From Silene latifolia (Eukaryota; Streptophyta; Magnoliopsida; Caryophyllales; Caryophyllaceae): a stretch of DNA of 64,000 nucleotides. Location of the stretch: NCBI RefSeq assembly GCF_048544455.1, contig NC_133537.1, positions 64,858,134 through 64,922,133 on the forward strand. Direction: 5' to 3'. The position numbers and the translations under genes are program-made. Of the stretch, positions 1-11,519 are shown piece after piece (position 1 is the stretch's first letter; every line of letters starts with the position of its first letter). The notes below the pieces were generated by a model. That model made no database searches. It saw only the letters and a list, made by a program, of their open reading frames with translations, and had not been told where the DNA came from.

Positions 1-143
1 CACACCATGTGGAGCAAGAAGAAAGTTAACTTGGCTTATTGACAAGCCCAACATGGAACGGAATTTCTCCTTATAGCACAACCGAGTCGGAGGAAGCACC
101 GGAGCACAACCCAGCCACCCACCAATGGCTCCAACTTCTTCGG
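1..143 (-). pseudogene. Fragment of Retand-like antisense gene 1 (E0 copy, internal part)
   Basis: This stretch is the reverse complement of about 17366-17508, an internal piece of the gene described at 17160-18617. It ends exactly where the Athila-like element is inserted, and the gene continues on the other side at 11316. Where the 17160 copy has a TAG stop (17457-17459), this copy has TTG (plus positions 49-51 read as CAA), so the family's reading frame was open across this point. The gene runs off the left window edge. The identity is certain as a repeat copy; the protein function is not known. Confidence 0.8.
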
Positions 144-1611
144 TGACACGTCTGTCGTGTACCTGTCAAAAATAAACTAACTCAACTAACTATATAGCTA
201 GGGAAGTCAGGTCGATCTCCACAGGGAGGCAAGATATTTGTAGAAGTCCGTCTATTTGGTCACAAATGGGGGGTTGTTTGAATTGTTATCTAAACTACGA
301 GTTTTTAAAGGAAGAGAAATGAAGGCTAGAGCAATAAAGACAGGAAAATATGTTTAAACTATCAGAGAGAGAGGGTCATGTCGGGACTTCGGTTCACTAC
401 AGTAGTCCAGTGACTCGGCTGTAAATGACTCAGACGAATTAATGTAAGACGGATGCTGAAAGGTCCTTTCAGTCCACTTTCTTTCCTAAAATACCGCTAA
501 CTTAACGTTCATTCTCGTCAGGGTAGTCTACTGTTCATAGCAGGCCTATTTAGTCCAATCTTTCGATCTAGGATAAATTTTAGCCAGATTAAAGGTTAAC
601 TTAGAAGTGTGCACTCAACTAAGTCGAATAAATACAATTAAATTGCTATGGTGACAGAGTCTTGTAATCAATTCGTCTAATTCATTTACTACATCGTCAC
701 TTTCCTACCGCAGATCCCCTAATCCCAACATGAGAGGGGTTTAGCTACTCATATAGCTAATTAAACTAACAGCAGATAGATTTCCAACAGTAAACATAAT
801 GAAATAACAAGTAAAAAGCATAAAGAGAAATCAGGGCAAAGGAGTAAAGGTAACGGAACAAGAGATTAAAGCAAACAAAACATTAATTATTAATAAAGGA
901 AGAGAAAGAATTACAATCGATGCGAATCCGGTGTAAAGAACACAAATTCCAAGCCAAAGCAATCCCGAAATAAAGTTACAGTAGAGAAGAATGAAGTACG
1001 CAGTAAAAGTTTGTTAGATACTAAATAGTAAGTAAATCTGATACTAATAACCTAACTAATGTAGGTTTAAATAGCAAAGTAAATGAGTTTTGCGGAATTA
1101 AACATAACACAAATTTTAAAGCCCATAAATATAAAACCACTCGATCGAGTGGATTAAAACCACTCGATCGAGCAAACACTCAAAGCAAATCTACTCGATC
1201 GAGTAGAAAGTTACTCGATCGAGTAATCGCCTTTCGAAGATAAGGATCGAGTGGAAAACCACTCGATCGACCACTAGAGGACGTAAAAACCACTCGATCG
1301 AGTGGTAAAACAAACTTCGATCGAGTTCTTTAACTTCAAATCGGCTCAAGTCCGTCACCTAAATGCCTCGTAATCCGTGCCATGACGCTTCCAAATGCAG
1401 TATCTCACTCTGGAACAATCCCGTCTCCTCTAAATGCATGCAAAAAGGACGAAAAAGAGTACGATTCCACTACTTTCGCGTTCATTTCTACAAAATGGAC
1501 AAAACGAACCAAAGTAGCCAATTCGGGGCAAAATACCATAAAAACAGTATAAAAATACATAGAAATACGTGCTGAAATAGGCTAAAAAGACTATATATTA
1601 GGCACGTATCA
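144..1611 (-). repeat. LTR (3' LTR in element orientation)
   Basis: This 1468-bp repeat matches 9839-11310 almost base for base. It starts TGACACGTCTG and ends GGCACGTATCA on the plus strand, so the termini are inverted TG/CA. It contains a cluster of CTCGATCGAG palindromes (about 1138-1330). A small reading frame at 1363-1575 is present in both LTRs only because the LTRs are copies; I do not consider it coding. Confidence 0.93.
1138..1330. repeat. CTCGATCGAG palindrome cluster in LTR
   Basis: About eight copies of the TCGATCGA core occur within 200 bp. Flanking bases often extend the palindrome symmetrically, for example CCACTCGATCGAGTGG (16 bp). The same cluster is at 10836-11030 in the other LTR. 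Confidence 0.9.
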
Positions 1612-1625
1612 AATCTCCCCAAAAC
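1612..1625 (-). other. Polypurine tract of the Athila-like element
   Basis: On the minus strand TTTTGGGGAGATT abuts the 3' LTR start at 1611. This is the expected position and composition for the plus-strand DNA primer of an LTR retrotransposon. Confidence 0.75.
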
Positions 1626-3304
1626 GAACCTTTACTCGTCCTCGAGTAAACTCAAAACTAAACTAATGGAACAGAAATGATAACTCAAAGCTAGCTTAAC
1701 TTGTCTACTTGAATCGATTTAATGCAACAAAAAAACTAACGATTCTGACTAAGCGGTAATACTAACGAATTATAAGCTGTTCAGAAATATAGCCAACCTA
1801 TCGACCTTGCAAGACCAACAAAATCGGACTCTCTCGTGGTCATTCTTCTCTCATGAAGCAAAGGTGAATGATATATGTAAAAGGGGTACGAAAAGACAGT
1901 CACTCACCTAACTACGACCAACATAGCATGCATGCAACAAAAATGAAAGACAATTCAAGTACTAATGCACACACTCCAACCGATAATGTCCGTCACAACC
2001 GAGGGCTTACAAATAATTTGGGAATAGTGAGGTTTAGGTGAGAAAGGCAAGACATGTTATGGAAATGTGGAGGTAAAAGCGTCAAGCTAGTTCCTAACAG
2101 GACCATAATGAAACCATCCGGATCTCAACTGACTCAAAAACTAAGAACAGGTGCCCTTTATTTGGCACAAAGCTCACTAAAATCAAACACAATCTCCTCA
2201 AAAAATATGGGATAGAACAGAGGAGTCAGACGGTCACAAACTTCCCTTTTTTAATACCGTCTGAAAGAACTAACTCAAATAAAACAAACTTCTTTTTTTT
2301 TTCAAACTTTCTTTCTCTTTTTTTTCTGATTCACGTCATCCAGCTTTCTTTTTTTTTTCATTTTTTTTTATTTCTTTCTTTTTCACGTCTTTTTTTCTTT
2401 TTCAATACTTTTTTTTCTTTTCTCCTTCCATAATTTCCACCAACTCCATACAAGAAATACGGGCCAAAATGCAACGGAAGATCATACCACAAAAGAACAT
2501 ACTAACTAGCTTGACTAGGCAGGCTCAGTTTGGGATGTAGCTGATGGGTCAAAAGGCAAATTTGGCTAATGTGGAGCTAAATGGGTGAAAAATATAAGGA
2601 AAGGGAAATTTACAAGCACCTCCCTGCATGTGACACCAACCACAAACCCGAATATGTGCATTTGACGAGAAATTGAATGTCATAAATGTGCAAAAATGAT
2701 GAACATGCTATGCAAGGAGTACTACTCTCAATTCCTAATGAACTGGTCATGAATGTCACCAGTTATGGGCTCTAAAACTCAGAATTTTCAAGTAGTTTGC
2801 CAATTTATCAGGTCAAGTCTAAACAGTCAGCTATATTTGAACAGAAACTCGTAGACTAGGCGTATGACAAAGCTAATAACTATCAATAAGGTGCAAGGCT
2901 CAAGCAAAAATGACAAGTTATAGTGCATTATCATCACGGAAATCAACCGTTCCGACTCAACCTATATGCAAAAATAAACGTGAATATTTTTTGAAATTTT
3001 CTAATTTTTTGGATTTTTTTTTTGAAAATAAACAACAATGCAAGCTGAAAAATAAACGTGAATGCAAAACAAATGCAAATGCAGACTCAAAAGGATGCAA
3101 TACCCTCCCCAAACCAAAACGGACAACGCCCTCGTTGTCCTCCAGCATAACACCATCAGATATATACAGGGGAACGGGAATATACAGCCAATCAATAAAA
3201 AACAATAAATATAAAGGAGACAAAATAAAAGAGTAAGAGATACATACAAAAATACGAACTTCCCCAAACCAGCCAGAAAACTGGGGAAGTGAGTAGACTA
3301 GTAG
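1626..3304 (-). other. Non-coding 3' region of the Athila-like element
   Basis: I see no credible coding frame here. It contains a long pyrimidine-rich tract at about 2288-2430 (purine-rich on the element's sense strand) made of T runs separated by short C-containing breaks. The stretch is the 3' untranslated part between the extra ORF and the polypurine tract. Confidence 0.6.
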
Positions 3305-5287
3305 CTACTCGCCGTCGTCGTCGTCACTGCTCTCACGGATCTCCTCCACCCTGAACTCCGGGTCTCTCTCCTCCCCTCTCCTCCTCTGCTCCTCAGCACG
3401 AGCCCTCTCCACTGCCACCTCTGGGTCCTCCTCCTCCTCCACCTCCTCGTCAGCCGACTCCGGGTACCCCTCAGCTGGGAACCGGAAGAAGGAAGGGTGT
3501 GGCCAACCCTCTGGAATCGGACGGTGTCGCCTCAAGTGGTACTCGTACAGAGGGTGCAAGGCTAAAGCCATGTCCCTCTCCATACGAGCCTGACGCTCTG
3601 CAATCGCATGCAACAAACCATAAACGGCGCCCCCTTTGTCCGGGACCGCGGGCGCCACAAAGGGAGGAGGTAGTACAAAAGTAGCCGGTAAGACCGGCTC
3701 AGTCTGTGTCTTGTCAGTGGGAGTGGGAGTAGGAGTGGTAGTAGTAGTAGTGGGAGTAGGGGTCGGATCGGGAGTAGCCGTGGAAAGCTGGGCACTCCCT
3801 GAAGGTGTAGACCCCTCTCCGGTCTCAAGACGCCGCTTCTTGGCGGCGGGTGCAGCAGGAGTAGGTCTGGGTGGAAGGATAAGGTGAGGTAGTGGTGGCA
3901 GACGGGCGCCCCTAACAATAGTAGGAAGGGGCTCAAGACGGGGGAGAGTGTCACAAGGTAGGTCTACAGACAAGGAGCCGTCAATCTTCCAAGTCTGGTA
4001 GTCTGGAGTCAGCCAATGCTGAGAAAGCATGGCATCCAGACTCAGTAGCCTCTCTCCCTCGAGGTACTGCAGGTCACGAGGCCAAACGGAGAAAAAGCGA
4101 CGGGCAAGAATGGTGGCTATGCCACCGCAGGCAATGGTTCCCGTCTCCTTCTTCCCCTGGCTCAGAAGGTACCGGGCGGTCAAGTAAGCTATGTTGAGGG
4201 TAAAAGGACCCTCGCAATCGATGTTTAGGTAACCGCCCAGGATGGAGAGCTCGGTGTTGGTCATGTTGTTCGGCTCCTTTCGGCCGAAAATAGTGCTCCC
4301 CATCAGTCTAAGGAAACAGCGGACAGAGGGAAGGTGGACCTGATGGAGCTTTCGCTCCCTAAAGGTGGTCTGGGCCAGACACCGCCAAAGCTGACGGTAG
4401 ACCTTCCTCGGGGCAGTAGTCAAGCCCGTAGAGGAAAGGTCAAGTAACCTACCAAACTCCCCTAGTGTCATCGGGAAGGTCCGGTTAAACAACCGGAAGG
4501 ACACTGAAGAACTATCGGGGCCAGCCTCGTGTGCCCCGAGGGAGAAGGTAAAAGAGCTGAGAAACTCGAGGCTCAGCTCTAAAAAGGTACGGCCGCTCAT
4601 AGTGATGAGCCCGGCCATCCCCGTGCCCCGTAGTAAGTCACAGACCGACTCGTAGATGCCGAGTCTAACAAGTGCCGTTTTCTCTAGAAAACGGGAAGGT
4701 ACATGCACACAACGAAGCAGGTTATAAAATTTCTTACGATGTAAGGCGTTAACGAAAAGTACCTGCGGGTAATCTGGGTGAGGGTCGAGGGAAGTGTCAC
4801 CTCGGACCGTGATCGTGCCGAAGTAGAAGCAGAAGAGTGCTTTGTAGAAGTGCTAGGAGCGGAAGTAGAGGTGATCGGAGTGGCATAGCTCGAGGCCATC
4901 CACGACCCGCCTCGGAACTCAAAGCGAAGCCCGTGAAGCGACGGTGTGAGGAACCGGGGGTGCTCGAAGGCGGGCGCCACCGGGCGAGTCCGCCACAGGT
5001 GTAAAAGTAGAGGCTGGTGCAGAGGTAGTGGCTGCTGTGGTCACCACTGAAGAGGGACTAGCAGCAGTGCTAGTTGTGATGGTGACCGTAGAGGAAGTGG
5101 CAGCCTGAATCGAGCTAGCAAGCAGAGCTAGCCGGGCGCAAAAACCGTCCGCACTGAAACTTGAAACTAGAAACACCGGGGGTGCAGTGGTGACTAAGGC
5201 GGAGGCAGTGGCAACAGCAGGGGCCACTGTCTCAGACAGAGACGGACTAGAGGTGGAGCTGGTAGAAGGTAACGAACTAGACTCCAT
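3305..5287 (-). pseudogene. Athila-type extra ORF (ORF-1/transposon-protein family), frame broken
   Basis: The main open part is 3305-4708 (467 codons). An N-terminal Ser/Thr/Ala-rich section continues upstream in two other frames (4684-4980 and 4919-5287), so the gene carries frameshifts or unrecognised introns. The conserved core reads MSGRTFLELSLEFLSSF, followed by an FRLFN...MTLGEF segment and later TIACGGIATILARRFF. The same motifs occur in the protein at 59391-60827. The C-terminus is acidic and Pro/Thr-rich (PTPTPT runs, then EEEDPE and SSDDDDGE). I match this by eye to plant proteins annotated as Athila ORF-1 or putative plant transposon protein; the function is unknown. It lies where Athila elements keep their env-like gene. 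The first ATG (5285-5287) is just downstream of a CAG that could be a splice acceptor. Confidence 0.7.
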
Positions 5288-5697
5288 CCTGTAACAAGGG
5301 TAGGGGCATGATAAGAAAAATAGTGTCTAAAAGCGGCTTAGATGAAGGAAAACCAGCAGAAAAACAACATGAATACTCCCTACCAGTCGAAAATTTCGAC
5401 CCACAGCATATATGTCCCAACAATTCCTCAAACAAAATCGAAAAGCAGCATGTAAATGGCGATAAGGCGGGCATAACAGTCAACAACAACAGCATGTAAG
5501 CAACACTGAAGTTAAATGTGTCATGGAAACAAGCAAACCCTTCTGACAGTCAAAAATTTCGACTAAACAGCCTTAATCGCGAAAATTCGCGCAATAATCG
5601 AATGGAAGCATGTTAATCATGTTAAACATTCTACACTCAGCAGCAATATCGCAACAATGAAGCTACATAAACAAACGACAGCAGCAATAGCCCGTCT

Positions 5698-5720
5698 GAC
5701 AGTCGAAATTTTCGACTGTC
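5698..5720. repeat. 23-bp near-perfect palindrome
   Basis: Two 11-base arms (GACAGTCGAAA and its complement) are separated by one base. Shorter relatives of the same sequence lie at 5549-5563 and 5386-5400, spaced roughly 150-165 bp apart, all upstream of the extra-ORF start on the minus strand. Confidence 0.85.
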
Positions 5721-6269
5721 CTGAACACAAATCGCAAAAATTCATGTAGAATTCGAATTAAACATGTAACAGCAGCGAGGAATTGGGGTTGATAATCAAG
5801 CAAGAGGAACAAGGGCAATAAACACAATTAAACTCAAAAGATTTCGACTAACAATGGATTTTCGAACCCTAGAAATAATTTACCTCATATTAATTACAGA
5901 AAACGAAATTAAAATGCATAGAGGATGAAAGAATCACTTACTTGATGATAATAGACCTACAATATGCAATTAATCTTCAATAAACAAGCAAAAGTAGCGA
6001 TTTTTCGAGCTCAAAACCGCAAACCCTAATCCTCTTTAAAGACCGTGTAAATAGGCACAAATTAAGGGGAAAATAAGGGGCTATGAAAGATTAAGTAGCA
6101 AACAATAGATTGTAGGTGGTGGATTTGGTAATTAGGCAAGAAAAATTGGGGATTTGGGGTGAATATTATCGCAAATAGGAGGTGTTTAGACGAAAATTAG
6201 GGGCAAAATGAGAAAGAAAACAAAAGTAAAGAGTTTATGGATTGAAAACTCCCTGCGTCCTGTTTCAGT

Positions 6270-6450
6270 TACTCGATCGAGTGGTTTTAAACCACTCGAT
6301 CGAGCATTTTGATGCTCCATATACTCGATCGAGTAGAATTCTACTCGATCGAGAAGTCCCACTTATTGCTTTACTCGATCGACTTGAAAAAGTGCTCGAT
6401 CGACCAAATTTTCACTCGATCGAGTACAAAAAGTACTCGATCGAGCTCTT
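6270..6450. repeat. CTCGATCGAG palindrome cluster upstream of the extra ORF
   Basis: About seven TCGATCGA cores occur with variable flanks, for example GTGGTTTTAAACCAC lying between two of them, which itself is palindromic. The position is about 1 kb upstream of the extra ORF, as in the related element at 61657-61810. Confidence 0.88.
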
Positions 6451-7003
6451 TTCTCGCGTAAGCTCTTGAATTTCGTCTTTTCTTCCTTGGAGTGCGTAAA
6501 AAAAACTTCCCCAAACCTGCATAAGAACACGTGCAAAAATATCCCAAAATACCAAATACGCATAAGAACACTCTATAGTCTTAAATCTACGCTAAAGAAC
6601 AGTCTATAAGCTAATTGTCCTAATTAAAAGCAATAAAATAAATTCAACGGAAAATTCAAAATTATCTATTACAAAGTGTTACACGGGACATTTCCCCGTT
6701 TAATTCCCAATGCAATTCAGTAGCCCCTTGAAGGGCTCCTGACTGGAGGACGTCATCTCAACAACGTTGACTGTCCTCTTCAATTTCCATGAGCATGAAT
6801 GGTCATTCGCAACAGTAGGAGGGGAATAGTTCTCATCCACATAGGCACGAACTTTCCTCGTCTTTGCTCCTCTATCACCGTCTTTAGCATCCTTACTTCC
6901 AATTCGATTGACAGCAGTTGCACAACACCCTTTGACAGCTCCTTCGTTGCTTTCATCTGTACCTGCAGCAAGGAAAACAGACGAACTTTCCTCCTTTTTT
7001 CTC

Positions 7004-7480
7004 TCAGTCTGAGGCGGAGGGATAACAATTGCAAAGACAATACTCCAAATTTTCAACTGGAGTGTCAATAATAGGGTCAATAGAAGAGAGAGCATTGCAA
7101 GGCTGAGCTTGCATGGGAGCCCTCCGGGACTTAGACTGATTAAAAATCAACTCTTCGTCCCCTACCTGAAAGGTCAAAGTCTTCCCCCCGACGTCAATAA
7201 CTGCACGAGCAGTAGACAAAAATGGTCTCCCTAAAATAATAGGGGTGTGTGCATCTTCGGGGATGTCTAAGACAACGAAATCAACGGGAATAAAGAACCT
7301 CCCGATCCTTACAGGTTCGTCTTCTACTATACCTAGTGGCCGTGATATACTACGGTCGGCCATCCTGACATTGTCATGTTAGTGCAACTCACTTTGTCAA
7401 ACCAAGTCTCTTGGCCAGAGACAGCGGTAAGACACTTACGCTAGCGCCTAAATCGCATAGCGCATTATCAATCAAATGGT
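7004..7480 (-). pseudogene. Athila retropepsin-like protease
   Basis: Read on the minus strand, this encodes the Athila-style aspartic protease. The motif ALCDLGASVSVLPLSLAKRLG (about 7400-7470) carries the DLGAS active-site variant typical of Athila. A downstream frame (7004-7363) continues with ADRSISRPLGIVEDEPV, then LGRPFLSTARAVIDVGG, the conserved C-terminal half of the fold. The two halves are in different frames with stops between (about 7365-7400), so the copy is broken. It follows gag directly, as expected for a gag-pro polyprotein that processes itself in the virus-like particle. Reverse transcriptase should follow but is absent. Confidence 0.85.
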
Positions 7481-9726
7481 TACCGATATGACACGGAATT
7501 GAAAAACTACCCGGTCTGACTGCTTAGGAGGTAACTTATTTTGAAATAGGGCTGACCCCACCTCAGTCAAAGCTACGGTCTCACTATCACTAATGTTCCT
7601 CTTACGCGATAAAATCTCTTTCATAAACTTAAGATAAAAGGGTACCTTTGTCAGCAACTCAGTGAACGGCACAGTGACTTCCAAGCTTTTCAGAAGTTCG
7701 ACAAATTTGCCGAATTGTTGATTGGCCTTAGTATTCTGCAACCGCCTCGGGAAGGGAACTGTGATAGGAATCTCGAGTCCCTTGTTTCTCTCTTCCAATG
7801 TATCTTCCGGAGCAAGTTCTGTATCCTTTGGACGCTTCTTACCTCTCGAACGAGGTCTTTCCGGTGATTTATCGCTTAAACGAGCACTAGCAGGCTCTCG
7901 AATAAGCTTCCCGTCATCAAAACTACTCGATCGACCAATATACCCATTCGATCGAGTAGAATCTTCATCAATATCACTTGATCGAGTAGTTTTTTCACTC
8001 GATCGAGCAACTCCATTTTGCTCATCACTCGATCGAGTAGAAAAACTACTCGATCGACCATTCTGCCTTTCCTGTTCACTCGATCGAGTGGTAATTTCAC
8101 TCGATCGACCACTTTCGTCCCCAAATCTGCTCGATCGACCACCTGAAACCAGTTGATCGAGTACTTTCTTTGTCGTGAGCTCATTTTCTTCGCCAGAACA
8201 CTGTTCACCATCAGTTACACCTCTCCTTGGGTCTGATTTCTGCATTTCTGGTCCCTCATACGAACGACCGCTTCTCAGATTGATGAAATTTACCGTCTCG
8301 TGTGGATTCTTCTCATTTTGAGTCGGTAATTGACCCCCGCTTTCTTGTGGGTGATTAGTGGCTAATTGGGCAACTTGAGTTTCAAGTGCCTTTATGGACG
8401 CATCTTTCGGTTGATCACTCAATTGCCTTTTGCTTCGTGAAGGCTTGCAACATAGACTTAAGCTCACCAATTTCACTCACCCCACCGGAAGATGATGCAC
8501 CATAGTTAGGAGGAGTAAAAGAAGGGGGCTTTTGAAAGCCTTGTTGATTCTTGTGTGGAGGGATATAAGGTCTGTCAAAAGTGCGGAGGAGGAGTAGGAT
8601 TGAGCACATTCGACTAGTCCACCTCAGATTGGGATGGACTACCCCTTGATTATTGTAATAGGAACCTCCTCCTTGCCTATATTGCTGAAAGGCAAGGACT
8701 TGTTCCTTCTCCACAAGACAGCCGACAGCAGTGTGGCCATCATTACTCCCACCTCTCTCACAAGAAACGGTCTCTCCTCTAGTAAGAACATGGACCGTCT
8801 GAGGCTCCCCAGCAACTTGTAATTCCAGCTTGTCGAATCTAGCATTCATGGTCTCCGGTGAGCCAAAACTCGATTATCAATCGCATGAACGTCCCCGATC
8901 CCATCCCTCGGGTTACCATATTCAAAGACGTGATTTGCCATCTCTTCAATAAGAGACCATCCCTTATCGTCATCTGTATTCTCCTGGAATCTTCCACTAG
9001 ATGCCGCATTAAGTATGGCTCTCTGGTCGTCATACAACCCATTGTAGAACTGATTGGCTAAGAACCATGGGTCAAAACCATGGTGAGGGATAGACCTCAC
9101 CAAATTCTTGAATCGTGACCATGCTTCATAGAAACTTTCATCGGGAGCCTGTCTGAAACTAGTAATCTTGGCCCTCAGCAAATTGGTGCGTTGTGGAGGG
9201 AAATATCTCTTGTAAAATGCAAGAGCAAGAGACTCCCAATCTATAACCCCAGCAGCTGTGCGGTCAGCCACTCCCTGGCTGGATCAGCTAAAGAGAAAGG
9301 AAATAGAACTTCCTTAATCTTGTCTTGAGTTGCCCCCTTAGTGGCGGGGATAGTAGAATAGTAATCGGTAAAGGTCTCCATATGCTTCCTCGGATCTTCA
9401 CCAGCCACACCTCTATAAATGTTTCTCTCCACCAGATTGATATAAGAAGGACGGATATCAAAGGTGTTCCCATCCTCAGTCTGGAGATTGAAACCTTTGG
9501 GAATAGTAGAGGCTTTAGGCACTGAATGACTAGAAAGTTTAGGCATCTTTACTGTAGAAATCGGACTATCTTCCTTGAAAAGAGAATGATGTAACTCCGG
9601 CTCGAAAGTACTCAAGTCTTCCTTTCGTGATTTCCTTATCAGACGGAGTCTATGCCTGAATAATCTCTCTGCCTCTGAATCAGCTGAAACTAATTCACAC
9701 TTGTCTGACCTGGGCATAAACAACAC
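7472..9726 (-). pseudogene. Athila-like gag, in several frames
   Basis: The capsid precursor is spread over four overlapping minus-strand frames. 9241-9726 is the N-terminus with PSYINLVERNIYRGVAGEDP and the start of the retrotransposon-gag domain. 8846-9271 holds the gag core (WESLALAFYKRYFPPQRTN...ITSFRQAPDESFYEAWSRFKNL...). 8415-8849 is a Gln/Tyr/Gly-rich linker. 7472-8476 is the C-terminal part with INLRSGRSYEGP, an Arg-Ser-Ser repeat region, and PFPRRLQNTKANQQFGKFVE...KLPPKQSD leading into protease. These segments match the Athila gag-pro order known from other plants. The frame changes at about 9260, 8840 and 8430 show the copy cannot make a full Gag unless some are assembly errors. Confidence 0.85.
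7918..8160 (-). repeat. Palindromes inside gag encoding Arg-Ser-Ser repeats
   Basis: Roughly ten TCGATCGA cores lie in the gag reading frame. Read as CGA TCG AG(T/C) they encode R-S-S, giving a low-complexity stretch with GRSS, TRSS and ARSS units. It is the same DNA motif as in the LTR and spacer, here constrained to one codon phase. Confidence 0.88.
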
Positions 9727-9816
9727 TGAAAGTAAACAATAAGAACGGCCTCAAGGAATAGGAATTCCCTGAGACGGATAAAATAAACGGAACGAAAAGA
9801 AATAGGGCAATTGCCT

Positions 9817-9833
9817 CCCCAGCAACGGCGCCA
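9817..9833 (-). other. Primer-binding site, tRNA-Asp type
   Basis: On the minus strand, five bases after the 5' LTR, the sequence TGGCGCCGTTGCTGGGG matches the complement of the plant tRNA-Asp 3' end at 16 of 17 positions. Athila elements use this primer. Confidence 0.88.
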
Positions 9834-9838
9834 AAATT

Positions 9839-11310
9839 TGACACGTCTGTCGTGTACCTGTCAAAAATAAACTAACTCAACTAACTATATAGCTAGGGAA
9901 GTCAGGTCGATCTCCACAGGGAGGCAAGATATTTGTAGAAGTCCGTCTATTTGGTCACAAATGGGGGGGTTGTTTGAACTGTTATCTAAACTACGAGTTT
10001 TTAAAGGAAGAGAAATGAAGGCTAGAGCAATAAAGGCAGGAAAATAGGTTTAAACTATCAGAGAGAGAGGATCATGTCGGGACTTCGGTTCACTACGGTA
10101 GTCCAGTGACTCGGCTGTAAATGACTCAGACGAATTAATGTAAGACGGATGCTGAAAGGTCCTTTCGGTCCACTTTCTATCCTAAAATACCGCTAACTTA
10201 ACGTTCATTCTCGTCAGGGTAGTCTACTATTCATAGCAGGCCTATTTAGTCCAATCTTTCGATCTAGGATAAATTTTAGCCAGATTAAAGGTTAACTTAG
10301 AAGTGTGCACTCAACTAAGTCGAATAAATACAATTAAATTGCTATGGTGACAGAGTCTTGTAATCAATTCATTTAATTCATTTACTACATCGTCACTTTC
10401 CTACTGCAGATCCCCTAATCCCAACATGAGAGGGGTTTAGCTACTCATATATCTAATTAAACTAACAGCAGATAGATTTCCAACAGTAAACATAATGAAA
10501 TAACAAGTAAAAAGCATAAAGGGAAATTAGGGCAAAGGAGTAAAGGTAACGGAACAAGAGATTAAAGCAAACAAAAGATTAATTATTAATAAAGGAAGAG
10601 AAAGAATTACAATCGATGCGATTCCGGCGTAAAGAACACAAATTCCAAGCGAAAGCAATCCCGAAATAAAGTTACAGTAGAGAAGAATGAAGTACACAGT
10701 AAAAGTTTGATAGATACTAAATAGTAAGTAAATCTGATACTAATAACCTAACTAATGTAGGTTTAAATAGCAAAGTAAATGAGTTTTGCGGAATTAAACA
10801 TAACACGGGCTGTTTAAAGCCCATAAATAGCGAAACCACTCGATCGAGTGGATTAAAACCACTCGATCGAGCAAACACCTCAGCAAATCTACTCGATCGA
10901 GTAGAAAGTTACTCGATCGAGTAACTGGCCTTTCTGCAAGACAAGGATCGAGTGGAAAACCACTCGATCGACCACCAGAGGACGTAAAAACCACTCGATC
11001 GAGTGGTAAAACAGCTCGATCGAGTTCTTTAACTTCAAATCAGCTCAAGTCCGTCACCTAAATGCCTCGTAATCCGTGCCATGACGCTTCCAAATGCAGT
11101 ATCTCACTCTGGAACAATCCCGTCTCCTCTAAATGCTTGCAAAAAGGACGAAAAAGAGTACGATTCCACTACTTTCGCGTTCATTTCTACAAAATGGACA
11201 AAACGAACCAAAGTAGCCAATTCGGGGCAAAAAACCATAAAAACAGTATAAAAATGCATAGAAATACGTGCTGAAATAGGCTAAAAAGACTATAAATTAG
11301 GCACGTATCA
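9839..11310 (-). repeat. LTR (5' LTR in element orientation)
   Basis: This 1472-bp repeat is nearly identical to 144-1611. Scattered substitutions and small indels separate them, for example around 10810 versus 1100. It includes the palindrome cluster at 10836-11030. Confidence 0.93.
10836..11030. repeat. CTCGATCGAG palindrome cluster in second LTR
   Basis: Same array as 1138-1330. Here the 3'-most unit is a full GCTCGATCGAG, whereas the other LTR has a degenerate CTTCGATCGAG. Confidence 0.9.
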
Positions 11311-11315
11311 TTCGG

Positions 11316-11519
11316 CAAGAGGACAAATTTCACCTTTCGGGAAAACGAAAACATGATCTTTCGAATCCCAAAACCGAGAACATGCTTCAAGAAACGAAGG
11401 TTGCACCTTGACTTGACGAAGCACCAACAAATGACCAACTCCCATGCAATCGAGTTGATACTTCTCGGAGGCGACAAATCCCGGCACCATTGTCGCAAGG
11501 CGTTCTCGAAAGCATCCAT
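11316..11519 (-). pseudogene. Start of antisense gene 1, E0 copy, frameshifted
   Basis: The reading frame starts with the same MDAFENALRQWCRDLSPP as the copy at 17160. It then shifts because one C is missing in the CTCCCGAG stretch (about 11466). This lesion differs from the TAG stop in the E1 copy, so the two copies decayed independently. Confidence 0.75.

Larger units (their letters stand above)
5288..6999 (-). other. Non-coding spacer with palindromes, between protease and extra ORF
   Basis: No pol domain is found here although pol should lie in this position. The stretch holds three GTCGAAA/TTTCGAC palindromes (5386-5400, 5549-5563, 5698-5720) and a CTCGATCGAG cluster (6270-6450). Reading frames around 6700-7095 show no recognisable domain. 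Confidence 0.65.
144..11310 (-). mobile_element. Complete Athila-like Ty3/gypsy LTR element lacking pol
   Basis: The element is bounded by near-identical LTRs (144-1611 and 9839-11310) with TG...CA ends and a perfect 5-bp target duplication TTCGG (139-143 and 11311-11315). On the minus strand the order is 5' LTR, tRNA-Asp-type primer site, gag, retropepsin-like protease, palindrome-rich spacer, Athila-type extra ORF, polypyrimidine-rich 3' region, polypurine tract and 3' LTR. No reverse transcriptase (no YVDD), RNase H or integrase motif is visible between protease and extra ORF, so the element is probably non-autonomous and mobilised in trans. The high LTR similarity and intact target duplication suggest a fairly recent insertion. 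It is nested in antisense gene 1 of the E0 fragment. Confidence 0.92.

Noticed and set aside
3636-3887. Gly/Val repeat frame opposite the extra ORF
   Set aside because: Complement of the Pro/Thr-rich segment of the real ORF.
7921-8160. CRISPR-like look of regularly repeated CTCGATCGAG
   Set aside because: Eukaryotic TE context, 10-bp palindromes with variable spacing and no cas genes.
1363-11274. Identical 70-codon frames in both LTRs (1363-1575 and 11062-11274)
   Set aside because: Preserved only because the LTRs are copies; no recognisable domain and the sense strand of the element is the other one.
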